This document shows, piece after piece, positions 51,573-60,372 of a stretch of 64,000 bases of DNA. Origin of the DNA: Proteus hauseri ATCC 700826 (GTDB lineage: Bacteria > Pseudomonadota > Gammaproteobacteria > Enterobacterales > Enterobacteriaceae). Under the pieces are notes generated by a model that saw only the letters and a program-made list of their open reading frames with translations, was not told the DNA's origin and did not search any database. The position numbers and the translations under genes are program-made. Numbering within the stretch: position 1 is the stretch's first letter; each line of letters starts with the position of its first letter. The stretch lies in contig NZ_LXEV01000020.1 in NCBI RefSeq assembly GCF_001654965.1, positions 62,001-126,000 of the forward strand, given 5' to 3'.

Positions 51573-52862
51573 GTGTGTTCAGGTCAACAACATCAGCATG
51601 AACATAAACATGAACAGATATTATGTCCTCAGTGCGATCTGGTGGTCGGTGTACCTCAATTGATTCAAGGCACTAAAGCAACCTGTCCGCGTTGTCATAC
51701 GATGTTAATTGCGCGCTGGAGACAACCTTTTCGCCAGCCAGTTGCTATCGCTATCAGTGCATTGTTTATGCTTCTTATGGCATGTCAGTTTACTTTTGTC
51801 AGTATGGAAGTGGCTGGTATTGCAAATAATATAACGTTATTGCAAATTCCAAGAGTGATGTTTAGTGAAAACTATATCGAGCTTGGTGCCTTCTTTTTAT
51901 TATTTGTGCAAATAGTGCCCGCATTTTGTATGTTTGCCATCATATTACTTTGCACGCCAATAAATTTGCCAAGAAAGTTACAAATTTGGTTATCACGAAT
52001 TCTTTTTCAGCTTAAATCGTGGTGTATGGCTGAAATTTTCCTCGCTGGTATTTTAGTTAGCTTTGTTAAACTTATGGCTTATGGTGATATTGGATTGGGT
52101 CTAAGTTTTTTACCTTATGTTCTGTTTTGCTTATTACAAATTCGAGCGTTTCAGTGCCTAGATCGCCACACGTTGTGGGAAAAATTAGAACCACGACCTG
52201 AACATCCTCCGATTGAATCGGGCAAAACAGGTTTAAAGCAGGGGGTAAGACTATGTCGTTCATGCACAGCAATACTGCCAGTAGATCAATACGAATGCAG
52301 CCGCTGTGAAGTAAAAGGCCATGCAAGAAAACCCAAAAGTTTACAATGGACAGTGTCGTTATTAATTACCTCGCTGGTCCTTTATATCCCAGCTAATTTA
52401 TTACCTATTATGGTAACCGAATCGCTAGGTAATAGCCTCTACTCAACAATTATGGCTGGAGTGATATTGCTATGGGAAGATGGGTCTTACCCTGTCGCTA
52501 TGGTTATTTTTATTGCTAGTATTATGGTGCCTAGCTTAAAGATGATAGCCATTGGTTGGTTGTGCTGGGATGCCCATAGAATAAAAGGTAAAAGAGATCC
52601 TGCAAGAATGCATTTTCTCTATGAAGTTGTTGAATATGTAGGACGTTGGTCGATGATTGACGTTTTTGTTATCGCTGTTTTAGCTTCATTAGTCAGAATG
52701 GGACGTCTGATGAGTATCTACCCAGATTTTGGTGTAGTGCTATTTGCATTGGTGGTGGTGTTAACCATGTTCTCTGCAATGATGTTTGATCCTCGGTTGA
52801 CATGGGATAAGTGTAATACCGAAGATGATAACCCGATGATTAAGGAGCCTAAGGGTGACTGA
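51573..52862 (+). CDS. pqiA: Intermembrane transport protein PqiA
   Basis: 429 residues starting at a GTG with AGAGGTG upstream. Two PqiA domains each combine a zinc-ribbon-like pair (CPQC/CPRC near 19-44 and CRSC/CSRC near 228-248) with four membrane helices. It is the inner-membrane partner of the PqiBC lipid-transport bridge. A His-rich N-terminus (QHQHEHKHEQ) is notable. It overlaps pqiB by 8 bp, showing coupling. Confidence 0.95.
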   Translation: MCSGQQHQHEHKHEQILCPQCDLVVGVPQLIQGTKATCPRCHTMLIARWRQPFRQPVAIAISALFMLLMACQFTFVSMEVAGIANNITLLQIPRVMFSENYIELGAFFLLFVQIVPAFCMFAIILLCTPINLPRKLQIWLSRILFQLKSWCMAEIFLAGILVSFVKLMAYGDIGLGLSFLPYVLFCLLQIRAFQCLDRHTLWEKLEPRPEHPPIESGKTGLKQGVRLCRSCTAILPVDQYECSRCEVKGHARKPKSLQWTVSLLITSLVLYIPANLLPIMVTESLGNSLYSTIMAGVILLWEDGSYPVAMVIFIASIMVPSLKMIAIGWLCWDAHRIKGKRDPARMHFLYEVVEYVGRWSMIDVFVIAVLASLVRMGRLMSIYPDFGVVLFALVVVLTMFSAMMFDPRLTWDKCNTEDDNPMIKEPKGD

Positions 52863-54507
52863 AAAGAATGAAACTGCTTCATCTGAAGCAAAAATTAACA
52901 AATTAAAGAGCTGGTCTCCAGTTTGGATAATACCGCTAGTCACGTTATTTATTGGAGCGTGGATCCTTTACTATCATTTCAGCCATCAAGGTCCTGAAGT
53001 TACATTAATTACTTATAATGCGGATGGCATTGAAGCGGGAAAAACAAAAATTAAAAGTCGAAGTGTGGATATTGGTTTAGTAGAAGCCGTCACGCTCGAT
53101 AGTAATTTCAGTCGAGTTATTATAAAAGCGCGTCTTGATACTGAAATGAAAGAGTTACTCCGTGCTGATACGGCATTTTGGGTAGTTAAACCTCAAATTG
53201 GTAAAGAGGGTGTAACTGGCCTTGGAACGCTATTATCAGGTGCTTATATCGAATTACAACCGGGCTTAACAGGCAAAGAACAAGACGAATTTAATTTGCT
53301 CGATTCTCCACCGCTTGCGTCTCCTGATGCTCAAGGTATTCGTGTTAATTTAGTCAGTGAAAGAGCAGGACAACTAAATCCAGGTGATCCGGTTTTATTT
53401 AGGGGATATCAAGTCGGTTCGGTTGAAACTAGTGAATTTAATATCGATAGCCGCGATATGCATTACCAGCTATTTATTAAAGCTCCTTATGACAAAATGG
53501 TAACCTCGAATGTCAGATTCTGGAAAGACTCAGGTATTGCCTTTGATATGTCATCATCGGGTGTTCGCGTTGAAATGGCATCTCTTTCTACACTCTTTAG
53601 TGGTGGCGTAAGTTTTGATGTGCCAGAAGGTTGGTTGCCGGGCGATGAGCTTGACCCTAAAGCAGAATTCAAACTTTATGATAACGAAAAAAGTATTCAA
53701 AACTCTCTGTATACTGACTATCGTGGTTATATTATGTTTTTCTCTGACTCAGTTAGGGGATTACAACCCGGTGCTCCAGTTGAGTTTCGTGGTATTAGAA
53801 TGGGTACTGTGGTTCAAGTTCCTTTCTATACTAAAGGGATGCAGCAATCACTTGATAAAGATTTTCGTATTCCTGTACTTATTCATGTTGAACCAGAGCG
53901 TTTCGCTGATGATGTTGGTAAAAGCTTTGATTACATTAAAGAGATCTCCTCTGCGGTTAATGGCGGATTAAGAGCTTCTTTAAAATCTGGCAATATATTA
54001 ACGGGGGCGCTTTATATTGACCTCGATTTCTATCAGGATGCAGAGGAATGGAAAGGGGCTAAAACAGTCGCAGGTTTCCAGCAAATTCCAACTGTAAGTT
54101 CAGGCTTATCGCAAATTCAACAAAAAGTGCTGACATCACTGGATAAAATTAATAATTTACCCGTAGAGCCAATGCTAAAACAGATGACAGAAACGTTATC
54201 TGAAAGTCAAAAGGCAGTTGCTGAAGCGAAAGAAACCTTAAAATCATTAAATACTATGATAGGTAGTGATGAGTTTAAAAATCTGCCAAATGAAATTCAG
54301 CAGTCTATTAAAGAGATTAATCGTAGTATGCAAGGATTCCAGCCGGGTTCTCCTGCATATGGCAAAATGATAGATAATATGCAGCGGTTGGATCAGGTAT
54401 TAAGAGAAATGCAACCATTGTTGAAAACACTAAACAACAAGAGTAATGCATTGATTTTTGAAGCACCACAAGGGAAAGATCCAGAACCAAAGAGGGCTGA
54501 AAAATAA
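52855..54507 (+). CDS. pqiB: Intermembrane transport protein PqiB (MCE)
   Basis: 550 residues, GTG start overlapping pqiA by 8 bp. One N-terminal membrane helix (about 24-42) is followed by three MCE/MlaD domains and a C-terminal coiled coil (about 420-540). In E. coli the hexamer forms a syringe-like tunnel across the periplasm for lipids. It ends with a 1-bp overlap with pqiC. Confidence 0.95.
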   Translation: MTEKNETASSEAKINKLKSWSPVWIIPLVTLFIGAWILYYHFSHQGPEVTLITYNADGIEAGKTKIKSRSVDIGLVEAVTLDSNFSRVIIKARLDTEMKELLRADTAFWVVKPQIGKEGVTGLGTLLSGAYIELQPGLTGKEQDEFNLLDSPPLASPDAQGIRVNLVSERAGQLNPGDPVLFRGYQVGSVETSEFNIDSRDMHYQLFIKAPYDKMVTSNVRFWKDSGIAFDMSSSGVRVEMASLSTLFSGGVSFDVPEGWLPGDELDPKAEFKLYDNEKSIQNSLYTDYRGYIMFFSDSVRGLQPGAPVEFRGIRMGTVVQVPFYTKGMQQSLDKDFRIPVLIHVEPERFADDVGKSFDYIKEISSAVNGGLRASLKSGNILTGALYIDLDFYQDAEEWKGAKTVAGFQQIPTVSSGLSQIQQKVLTSLDKINNLPVEPMLKQMTETLSESQKAVAEAKETLKSLNTMIGSDEFKNLPNEIQQSIKEINRSMQGFQPGSPAYGKMIDNMQRLDQVLREMQPLLKTLNNKSNALIFEAPQGKDPEPKRAEK

Positions 54508-55073
54508 TGAAATATATTATTGGAATATTTGTGTTGATGCTGACGGCATGTTCGAGTCAGCCGAACAAAGCGTATTATCAATTGCCTATAGCTCCTGCTC
54601 AGCAAGCAGTAACCGCTAAAGCACAGACTGTACAAAAATCACAAATATGGGTTCAGCCGATCCGTTTATCAGATATGTTAGTAAGTGCAGGGATTGTTTA
54701 TCAAACTTCAGATATAAACTATACCGTCGCTAATCAACATCTTTGGGTTAACCCTCTAGATCAACAATTACAACAAAATTTAGTGTCAGGTTTATCTCAA
54801 GCATTTCCTGATACGGTAGTAGCAACACAACCAATAGATGACAACTTAGCAAGATTGACAGTTTCTGTTAACTATTTCCAAGGTCGTTATGATGGAAAAG
54901 CAGTGATTGCTGGTGATTGGATTTATGTTGATGGTAACAAGGTGATTAAACAACCTTTTTCATTAACACTTGATCAAAATGAAGACGGCTATCCGGCGTT
55001 AGTACGTACTTTAGGTCAAGGTTGGCAACAAGTTGTTGCAAATATAGCGCAGGTAATTACAACTCAGCGCTAG
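54507..55073 (+). CDS. pqiC: Outer-membrane lipoprotein PqiC
   Basis: 188 residues. A lipoprotein signal with lipobox LTAC (Cys15) is followed by a DUF330/ABC-transport auxiliary domain (WVQPIRLSDMLVSAGIVYQT). It docks the PqiB needle at the outer membrane. The pqiABC order and overlaps match E. coli. Confidence 0.94.
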   Translation: MKYIIGIFVLMLTACSSQPNKAYYQLPIAPAQQAVTAKAQTVQKSQIWVQPIRLSDMLVSAGIVYQTSDINYTVANQHLWVNPLDQQLQQNLVSGLSQAFPDTVVATQPIDDNLARLTVSVNYFQGRYDGKAVIAGDWIYVDGNKVIKQPFSLTLDQNEDGYPALVRTLGQGWQQVVANIAQVITTQR

Positions 55074-55096
55074 CTGCTATTTTTGTTCTATCTGTT

Positions 55097-55150
55097 AAAG
55101 CTCGATATTCACTTAAATTATTTTAAGCTGAGTATTGAGCTTTTATTTTA
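55097..55150 (+). terminator. Terminator after pqiC
   Basis: AAAGCTCGATATTCA pairs with TGAGTATTGAGCTTT at 13 of 15 positions, with an inner CTTAAA/TTTAAG stem, then Ts. Confidence 0.75.
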
Positions 55151-55165
55151 GCTTTAGGAAATGAC

Positions 55166-55582
55166 ATGTTAAATCGACTAAAAAATAAATATCCTCATGC
55201 AATTAGTTGGTCGTTTGGTGATAATGAGAAGCTTGCCGATGAATTAGCTATGCTGGTGGTTCAAGGTAAAAAAACGGCAACTTGCAGCTCTTTAAGTGGA
55301 TTTTTTAGTGATAGCGAAATTCCCATTATTGGCGGATTTAATATTATTTTAAATAGTAAACAAGAACCCGTTTGTGTCATTAGAACGCGTTCCTTACGAT
55401 TAATCAGATTTTCTGAAATAACACAAGAACTTGCTGCTAAAGAAGGTGAAGGAGATTTAAGTTTGGCTTATTGGCAACAAGAGCATAAAGAATTTTTTAG
55501 TAGAGAAGGGTATTTTTCTGAAGATATGGAATTAGTCTTTGAAGAGTTTGAGTTAATAGAACTCTGTAATAATAGTTATTAA
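55166..55582 (+). CDS. ASCH-domain protein
   Basis: 138 residues that cover a single ASCH domain. Visible family features are ISWSFGDNEKLADEL at the N-terminus, VVQGKKTATCSS with the conserved Lys/Thr, VIRTRSLRLIRFSEI and EGEGDLSLAYWQQEHKEFF. ASCH proteins are PUA-like RNA-binding folds; some are nucleases or acetylcytidine hydrolases, but function here is unknown. The terminator of pqiC ends 16 bp before the ATG, so it is probably its own unit. E. coli has nothing between pqiC and rmf. Confidence 0.85.
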   Translation: MLNRLKNKYPHAISWSFGDNEKLADELAMLVVQGKKTATCSSLSGFFSDSEIPIIGGFNIILNSKQEPVCVIRTRSLRLIRFSEITQELAAKEGEGDLSLAYWQQEHKEFFSREGYFSEDMELVFEEFELIELCNNSY

Positions 55583-56054
55583 TCTCTTTTTGATGAAATG
55601 CATTTCTATGTCCTTAATAAATACAAGGTAATTAAAAAGCTTTTTTATTTTTCTTGATGTAAATAGAACAGATAATTATAGTCTCTGACGGAGTGTTTTA
55701 TTGACATTAATTGAAAAATAAACATTATTTATTTTTATCTAATTTATTGGTAATAAGTATTATTTTTAAAGTTACAATATTAACTGTATAAAATAGTTTT
55801 ATATTTCAATAAAATAAAAATATTTTTTATAACTAGAAACAATCTAAAATAAATCATTAACTTAATAATATTAAATATAATTAATTGTAATCTAAGGTTA
55901 TTTAAATTAGAGCTAGCTTGATATCACAAATATGACATTTATATTAACTTCTTTACTTGCTTAAACTCTTAAGAAAGCGTATCAATTTAGGTGGACGTTG
56001 AAAAAACGACCATTATCTTTCCGCTTAAACTTATAACGTGAGGGTTGTCTAAAG
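55583..56054. other. ASCH gene-rmf intergenic region
   Basis: 472 bp, very A+T-rich, with no gene supported. A TTGCTT with TATCAA 17 bp later (55957-55962 and 55980-55985) is a plausible rmf promoter about 70 bp before the ATG. No clear terminator for the ASCH gene was seen. Confidence 0.45.
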
Positions 56055-56225
56055 ATGAAAAGACAGAAACGAGATCGTTTAGCTAGAGCATTATCGAAAG
56101 GTTATCAAGCAGGTATTCAAGGACGTTCAAAAGAGCTATGCCCCTATTTTGCAATAGATGCGCGTTCACACTGGCTGGGTGGTTGGCGACAGGCAATGGA
56201 GGATCGCCCAGGTCTGGTAAAATAA
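56055..56225 (+). CDS. rmf: Ribosome modulation factor
   Basis: 56 residues starting MKRQKRDRLARALSKGYQAGIQGRSKELCPY, one longer than E. coli Rmf (55). The small basic protein dimerises 70S ribosomes into inactive 100S particles in stationary phase. The conserved WLGGWRQAMEDR is near the C-terminus. GAGGG lies about 12 nt before the ATG. Position before fabA is as in E. coli. Confidence 0.95.
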   Translation: MKRQKRDRLARALSKGYQAGIQGRSKELCPYFAIDARSHWLGGWRQAMEDRPGLVK

Positions 56226-56379
56226 AATAACCCATCGTAATAATTTATGAGTAAACAATTTAGATCGAATGCTCATTGTGTTATTACGTTTTTACTGACA
56301 ATCAGAATAGGGTTATTTATCGCTATTCCTATGTGGTGAGTTTTACATAGGACAATTTAATAACATAATGAATTGGAAT

Positions 56380-56407
56380 AAAAAGGCTTACATCTGTAAG
56401 CCTTTTT
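56380..56407 (+). terminator. Terminator downstream of rmf
   Basis: AAAAAGGCTTAC-ATCT-GTAAGCCTTTTT, a 12-bp stem. It lies about 155 bp past the rmf stop, so the rmf transcript may have a long 3' tail or a short RNA may end here. Confidence 0.85.
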
Positions 56408-56893
56408 ACTTTAAATAGCGCTTATTTTTTCGTTTACGATATATCGTTTTTTTCTAAGCTAAATCTATTGTGCGAATAGTATCGCGATACTGAAATTAAT
56501 GGGATTATATAATCAATCTTGTTAGAAATATACCAATAAAGGGGAATGTGAAGATAAAAAACATTTCACAATAAAATAAAAAATCAGTAAATATTCTGTA
56601 TTTTATCAATATTTTCTTTCGTAATAATCTTAATAGTAGGTATTCAAAATACATTTGATACTATTAATAACAGTAATCAAGTAATAGCAGTAATCAAAAT
56701 AAAAACGCTGAAGAAATATTAAGAATATTATTTTTATCTTACTTTCTGCTTATTTTCTCACCAAAAATTAAACACTATTTTTAGTTTTTAAAAATGGGTA
56801 ATCAGCATAATGCACAAGAATAAGGTTAGCTAAAATTTGATGTGTTTTATATGAAGAATATAACCAATTAACAAAGAGAGATAAGATAAAAAA

Positions 56894-56920
56894 ATACCGT
56901 GTATTTATCTTACACGGTAT
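56894..56920 (-). terminator. Terminator after fabA
   Basis: ATACCGTGTA and TACACGGTAT form a 10-bp stem with a 7-nt loop; on the minus strand the stem is followed by Ts. Confidence 0.88.
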
Positions 56921-56956
56921 CTTATTTTCTATAATAATTTCAATTTATTATAGATT

Positions 56957-57475
56957 TTAGAATGCAGAGGTATCTTTAAATAAGCCGACTTTTAAGTCTT
57001 TTGCTTCATAAATCAGTTTACCATCTACAAAAACTTCACCGTCAGCAATACCCATAATCAGTTTACGATTAATAACGCGTTTGAAGTTAATCTTGTATGT
57101 TACTTTTTTTGCTGTTGGTAATATTTGTCCAGTGAATTTAACTTCACCTACGCCAAGTGCACGGCCTTTGCCTTCACCACCAAGCCATCCTAAATAGAAA
57201 CCAACTAACTGCCACATGGCATCAAGCCCTAAACAGCCTGGCATCACAGGATCATTAACAAAATGGCAATCAAAGAACCATAAATCAGGCTTAATATCGA
57301 ATTCAGCTTCGATAAAGCCTTTATCATGGGTGCCGCCATCTTCAGTCATTTTAATGATGCGATCCATCATTAACATATTACCAGAAGGCAGTGGCGGTCC
57401 ATCCTGACCAAATAATTCGCCACGGCCTGAAGCAATGAGGTCTTCTTTAGAATAAGATTCGCGTTTATCAACCAT
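56957..57475 (-). CDS. fabA: 3-hydroxydecanoyl-ACP dehydratase/isomerase FabA
   Basis: 172 residues, the E. coli length. It dehydrates 3-hydroxydecanoyl-ACP and isomerises the product, the branch point of unsaturated fatty acid synthesis. The active-site His71 (DCHFVND) and Asp85 (CLGLDAMWQ) are present. Start [13 protein letters not shown] is as in E. coli. FabR- and FadR-like operators lie directly upstream. Confidence 0.98.
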   Translation of the reverse strand: MVDKRESYSKEDLIASGRGELFGQDGPPLPSGNMLMMDRIIKMTEDGGTHDKGFIEAEFDIKPDLWFFDCHFVNDPVMPGCLGLDAMWQLVGFYLGWLGGEGKGRALGVGEVKFTGQILPTAKKVTYKINFKRVINRKLIMGIADGEVFVDGKLIYEAKDLKVGLFKDTSAF

Positions 57476-57513
57476 TGTTTACATAGCCTTTATCAAGTGT
57501 AAGAACACAGAAT

Positions 57514-57531
57514 AGCGTACACTTGTACGCT
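57514..57531. promoter_or_regulatory. FabR operator upstream of fabA
   Basis: A perfect palindrome AGCGTACA-CT-TGTACGCT, matching the FabR (YijC) operator family from E. coli fabA/fabB. It lies 39 bp upstream of the fabA ATG. FabR represses fabA when unsaturated acyl chains are plentiful. Confidence 0.8.
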
Positions 57532-57532
57532 G

Positions 57533-57549
57533 AACAACTCCGATCACTT
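57533..57549 (-). promoter_or_regulatory. FadR-like site upstream of fabA
   Basis: AAGTGATCGGAGTTGTT matches the FadR consensus AACTGGTCNGACNTGTT at about 12 of 15 defined positions and abuts the FabR palindrome. In E. coli FadR activates fabA from a site in this arrangement. Confidence 0.55.
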
Positions 57550-57558
57550 GAAACAGAA

Positions 57559-59301
57559 TTATCTTAATATGCGAAGAAACCAAGGTAATCTAGGTCTATC
57601 CTGATTATTTGCTTGCGTTATTCGGTCATGAATAACAGCTAACAAGTGTTCATCAGATTGTGCTTCTTCACACTGTCCTTCGTAATATGGCTGACGGGTT
57701 AACAAAGTGATCGCTTCGGCAACATGGGTAACAGGCCAAATATGAAATTTATCTTCTTTAATTGCCTGTACAACATTTTCGTTTAACACTAAATGTCGGA
57801 TGTTTGCTAAAGGAATAATGACCCCTTGTGAACCTGTGAGTCCTCTCTCTTGGCAGATATCAAAAAATCCTTCAATTTTTTGGTTAACACCACCAATCGG
57901 CTGTACTTGACCAAATTGATCCACTGCACCTGTTACCGCAATTTGTTGATCAATAGCTTGCTGTGCAAGTGTACTGATTAATGCACACAATTCAGCTAAT
58001 GAAGCGCTATCGCCATCAACCTCACCATATGATTGCTCAAATACAACAGAAGCGCTGAATGGTTGTGGCTGGTCTAAGCGTAGTTCTGAGTTAAGATAGG
58101 CTTGCATTATCATCATACCTTTAGCATGGATATTGCCACCTAACTCAGCTTTTCGTTCTACATCAGTAAATTCGCCATCACCAATATGGGCAACACAGGT
58201 AATTCGAGCAGGTTCACCAATTAAATCCGGGTAACCAGGATAATCTAATACAGAGAGTCCATTGATTTGACCAATGATTTCGCCATCAGTTTGGATCATG
58301 ATTTGACCTTGTAAAATCTCATCACGGCTACGTTCTAAGAGATAACTATGACGCCATAAGCGATTTTCTTCGGCTTTTTTTAATGCATCTGCATTGAGAT
58401 AGGCATCATGATTAAAACGTAATGCATTACGAAGTTGACGTAAGATCCATTCTAGATCAAATGTTAAAATCAGCTGATCTTCATGGCGTCGAGCAGCTTG
58501 TGTTAATAATACTTCCCAAGCTTCAGGCGCTAAAGAAGGTAAGCGATATTTTTGGCATAGCGCATTAATAAAACCACACCATTGAGAAAGTGCGGCTTCA
58601 TTTTCTAAATACATATCTTGTTCGAATTCACCATAGAGAGCAGCTCCACTTAATTCTGGCTCCATAAACTCGAATTCTTCAAGACTTAGACGATCACCAA
58701 CAAGAATAACGCGTAAATTGAGTGGCATACTTTCTATTGGTAGTGGTAAGGATTGGTTTTCATTCCAAATCAGCCATTCAAAGCGTTGCTCTTCTACCAT
58801 TTTTTTTAGTCGAAACCACATAAGTGGTTGCGCTAATAGTGCTTTTATCGAAAGAATTAAAATACCGCCATTAACCTGATGTAATAGGCCAGGATTTACG
58901 CTCACTCTCTCTTTATGGCAGTAGAATGAACCAAAAAGTTGTTCTGGCTCAATCCAACTACAACTAGCAACGGGTACTGATGATGAAAAAGTGCCTTGCA
59001 CATTCTCTTGCCAATAAATTTTGTTGGATTCTACTTGATAGGCACCCACAACAGGATAAGTTTGAATTTCTGATTGTAGCAATGTGTCGCAGAGCGTATC
59101 AAAATACACAGCAGAATCTTCTGCTTTTAACAGCATAAATTGGCCCGAATCGGCATTATTTAGCCATTGTAAGCTTTCATACAGGCGAGGCTGAACCTCA
59201 CGAAGTACAGATGCAGGCAATTGAGATGCTGTTTGGAAAAAAGTCTGATAGGAGGCGTAATCAGGGCGTAACGCCTGCCATTCTAATTCGTTGTTTTTCA
59301 A
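57559..59301 (-). CDS. ycbZ: Lon-like protease LonH (YcbZ)
   Basis: 580 residues (E. coli YcbZ 586). A C-terminal Lon S16 protease domain has the catalytic Ser in EVDGDSASLAEL and the Lys in IGGVNQKIEGFFD. The N-terminal part is LonB-like but I see no canonical Walker A, so ATP use is unclear, as in E. coli. It is reported to affect ribosome biogenesis/proteolysis in E. coli only loosely. It lies upstream of fabA on the same strand, as in E. coli. Confidence 0.88.
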   Translation of the reverse strand: MKNNELEWQALRPDYASYQTFFQTASQLPASVLREVQPRLYESLQWLNNADSGQFMLLKAEDSAVYFDTLCDTLLQSEIQTYPVVGAYQVESNKIYWQENVQGTFSSSVPVASCSWIEPEQLFGSFYCHKERVSVNPGLLHQVNGGILILSIKALLAQPLMWFRLKKMVEEQRFEWLIWNENQSLPLPIESMPLNLRVILVGDRLSLEEFEFMEPELSGAALYGEFEQDMYLENEAALSQWCGFINALCQKYRLPSLAPEAWEVLLTQAARRHEDQLILTFDLEWILRQLRNALRFNHDAYLNADALKKAEENRLWRHSYLLERSRDEILQGQIMIQTDGEIIGQINGLSVLDYPGYPDLIGEPARITCVAHIGDGEFTDVERKAELGGNIHAKGMMIMQAYLNSELRLDQPQPFSASVVFEQSYGEVDGDSASLAELCALISTLAQQAIDQQIAVTGAVDQFGQVQPIGGVNQKIEGFFDICQERGLTGSQGVIIPLANIRHLVLNENVVQAIKEDKFHIWPVTHVAEAITLLTRQPYYEGQCEEAQSDEHLLAVIHDRITQANNQDRPRLPWFLRILR

Positions 59302-59652
59302 GGTTACCGTTTTTTATTATTGGTTAGTGAAAAGAGTCATTATTATGATATCTAACAAAAGATATCTATCCTGCAAGTAAGCTGTCATTAAAGGCATTGG
59401 CAGGGAATATTTTGCTATTACCAAACAAAATTGCCTTATAGACATATTGCTTAGATTTTATAATAGCGACGCTCGATTCTATCACAACGTGCTCAGAAAA
59501 CTATCCTTAATCAAAGCTTGTGACAGATTGATAAAAAAGCGTATCTGAAGCAAATTAGTTTATAAAACAACCGAAAAATTTCGGTTCAGTGGCAGTATTT
59601 TTGTAAAATTGTTGATATGCTTATATATAGTTACGTTGTCACTGGAATTTGT
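59302..59652. other. ycbZ-matP divergent intergenic region
   Basis: 351 bp between divergent genes. It contains an 18-bp perfect dyad (59569-59586) 67 bp before matP. No gene is supported. Confidence 0.5.
59569..59586. repeat. Perfect 18-bp dyad upstream of matP
   Basis: AACCGAAA-AA-TTTCGGTT. It could be an operator or a short hairpin in the matP leader. No known regulator was recognised. Confidence 0.6.
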
Positions 59653-60117
59653 ATGAAATATCAACAATTAGAGAACCTAGAATGTGGCTGGAAGTGGGCT
59701 TACTTGGTAAAAAAACACCATGAAGGTGAATTAATTACCTGCCATATAGAGAAAAGTGCAGCTCAGGATGCTGTAGAACAGCTTTTGCTTATTGAATCTC
59801 AACCAATAAAAGTATTGGAATGGATTAATTTGCATATGAATCCTGAATTATCAAACCGCATGAAACAAACGATTCGAGCACGAAGAAAACGTTATTTTAA
59901 TGCCGAGCATCAGCATACTCGTAAGAAATCTATCGACCTCACCTTTAAAGTTTGGCAGCGACTTTCAGCATTATCTCAGCGACGAGGGATCACCTTATCA
60001 GAAACAATAGTTCAGTTAATTGAGGATGCTGAACGAAAAGAGCAATACGCATTAAAAGTTCATAGCTTAAAAGATGGGCTAATTGAATTATTAGGAAAAG
60101 ATAAAACGGAAAAATAA
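59653..60117 (+). CDS. matP: Macrodomain Ter protein MatP
   Basis: 154 residues from the ATG at 59653 ([18 protein letters not shown]), the E. coli start; an ATG at 59617 is less likely. MatP binds matS sites and organises the Ter macrodomain, and it displaces MukBEF and links to the division apparatus. The N-terminal four-helix bundle, the ribbon-helix-helix region ([18 protein letters not shown] and RGITLSETI) and a C-terminal coiled coil are visible. Confidence 0.95.
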   Translation: MKYQQLENLECGWKWAYLVKKHHEGELITCHIEKSAAQDAVEQLLLIESQPIKVLEWINLHMNPELSNRMKQTIRARRKRYFNAEHQHTRKKSIDLTFKVWQRLSALSQRRGITLSETIVQLIEDAERKEQYALKVHSLKDGLIELLGKDKTEK

Positions 60118-60310
60118 TAAATTAACTTAGCGCGGTGTTGAATAACTTTTAGCAAAAGAGACTAATAGTTTTGCCTACTTGTTATTATTTACTGTAGTTT
60201 CCTATTGCCAAAATATTTGTCCATGTTGTTTCCATACTATTCTCTGCCTTGTAATTTTCAATCTGTTATATGTGCTTTATATATGTGTTTTATACAAATT
60301 AATCATAAAA

Positions 60311-60338
60311 AAAACCCTGCCAATTTGACAGGGTTTTT
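60311..60338 (-). terminator. Terminator after ompA
   Basis: AAAACCCTG and CAGGGTTTT form a 9-bp stem; the plus-strand A-run gives Ts on the minus strand. Confidence 0.88.
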
Positions 60339-60372
60339 GAATTCTCAGCAGTAGATAAATCTACTATCAGAA

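Larger units (their letters stand above)
56226..56956. other. rmf-fabA intergenic region
   Basis: 731 bp without a supported gene, the longest noncoding stretch in the window. A hairpin (56380-56407), the fabA terminator (56894-56920) and two copies of CAGTAATCAA (56671-56680 and 56688-56697) are visible. The rest is A+T-rich. Confidence 0.55.
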
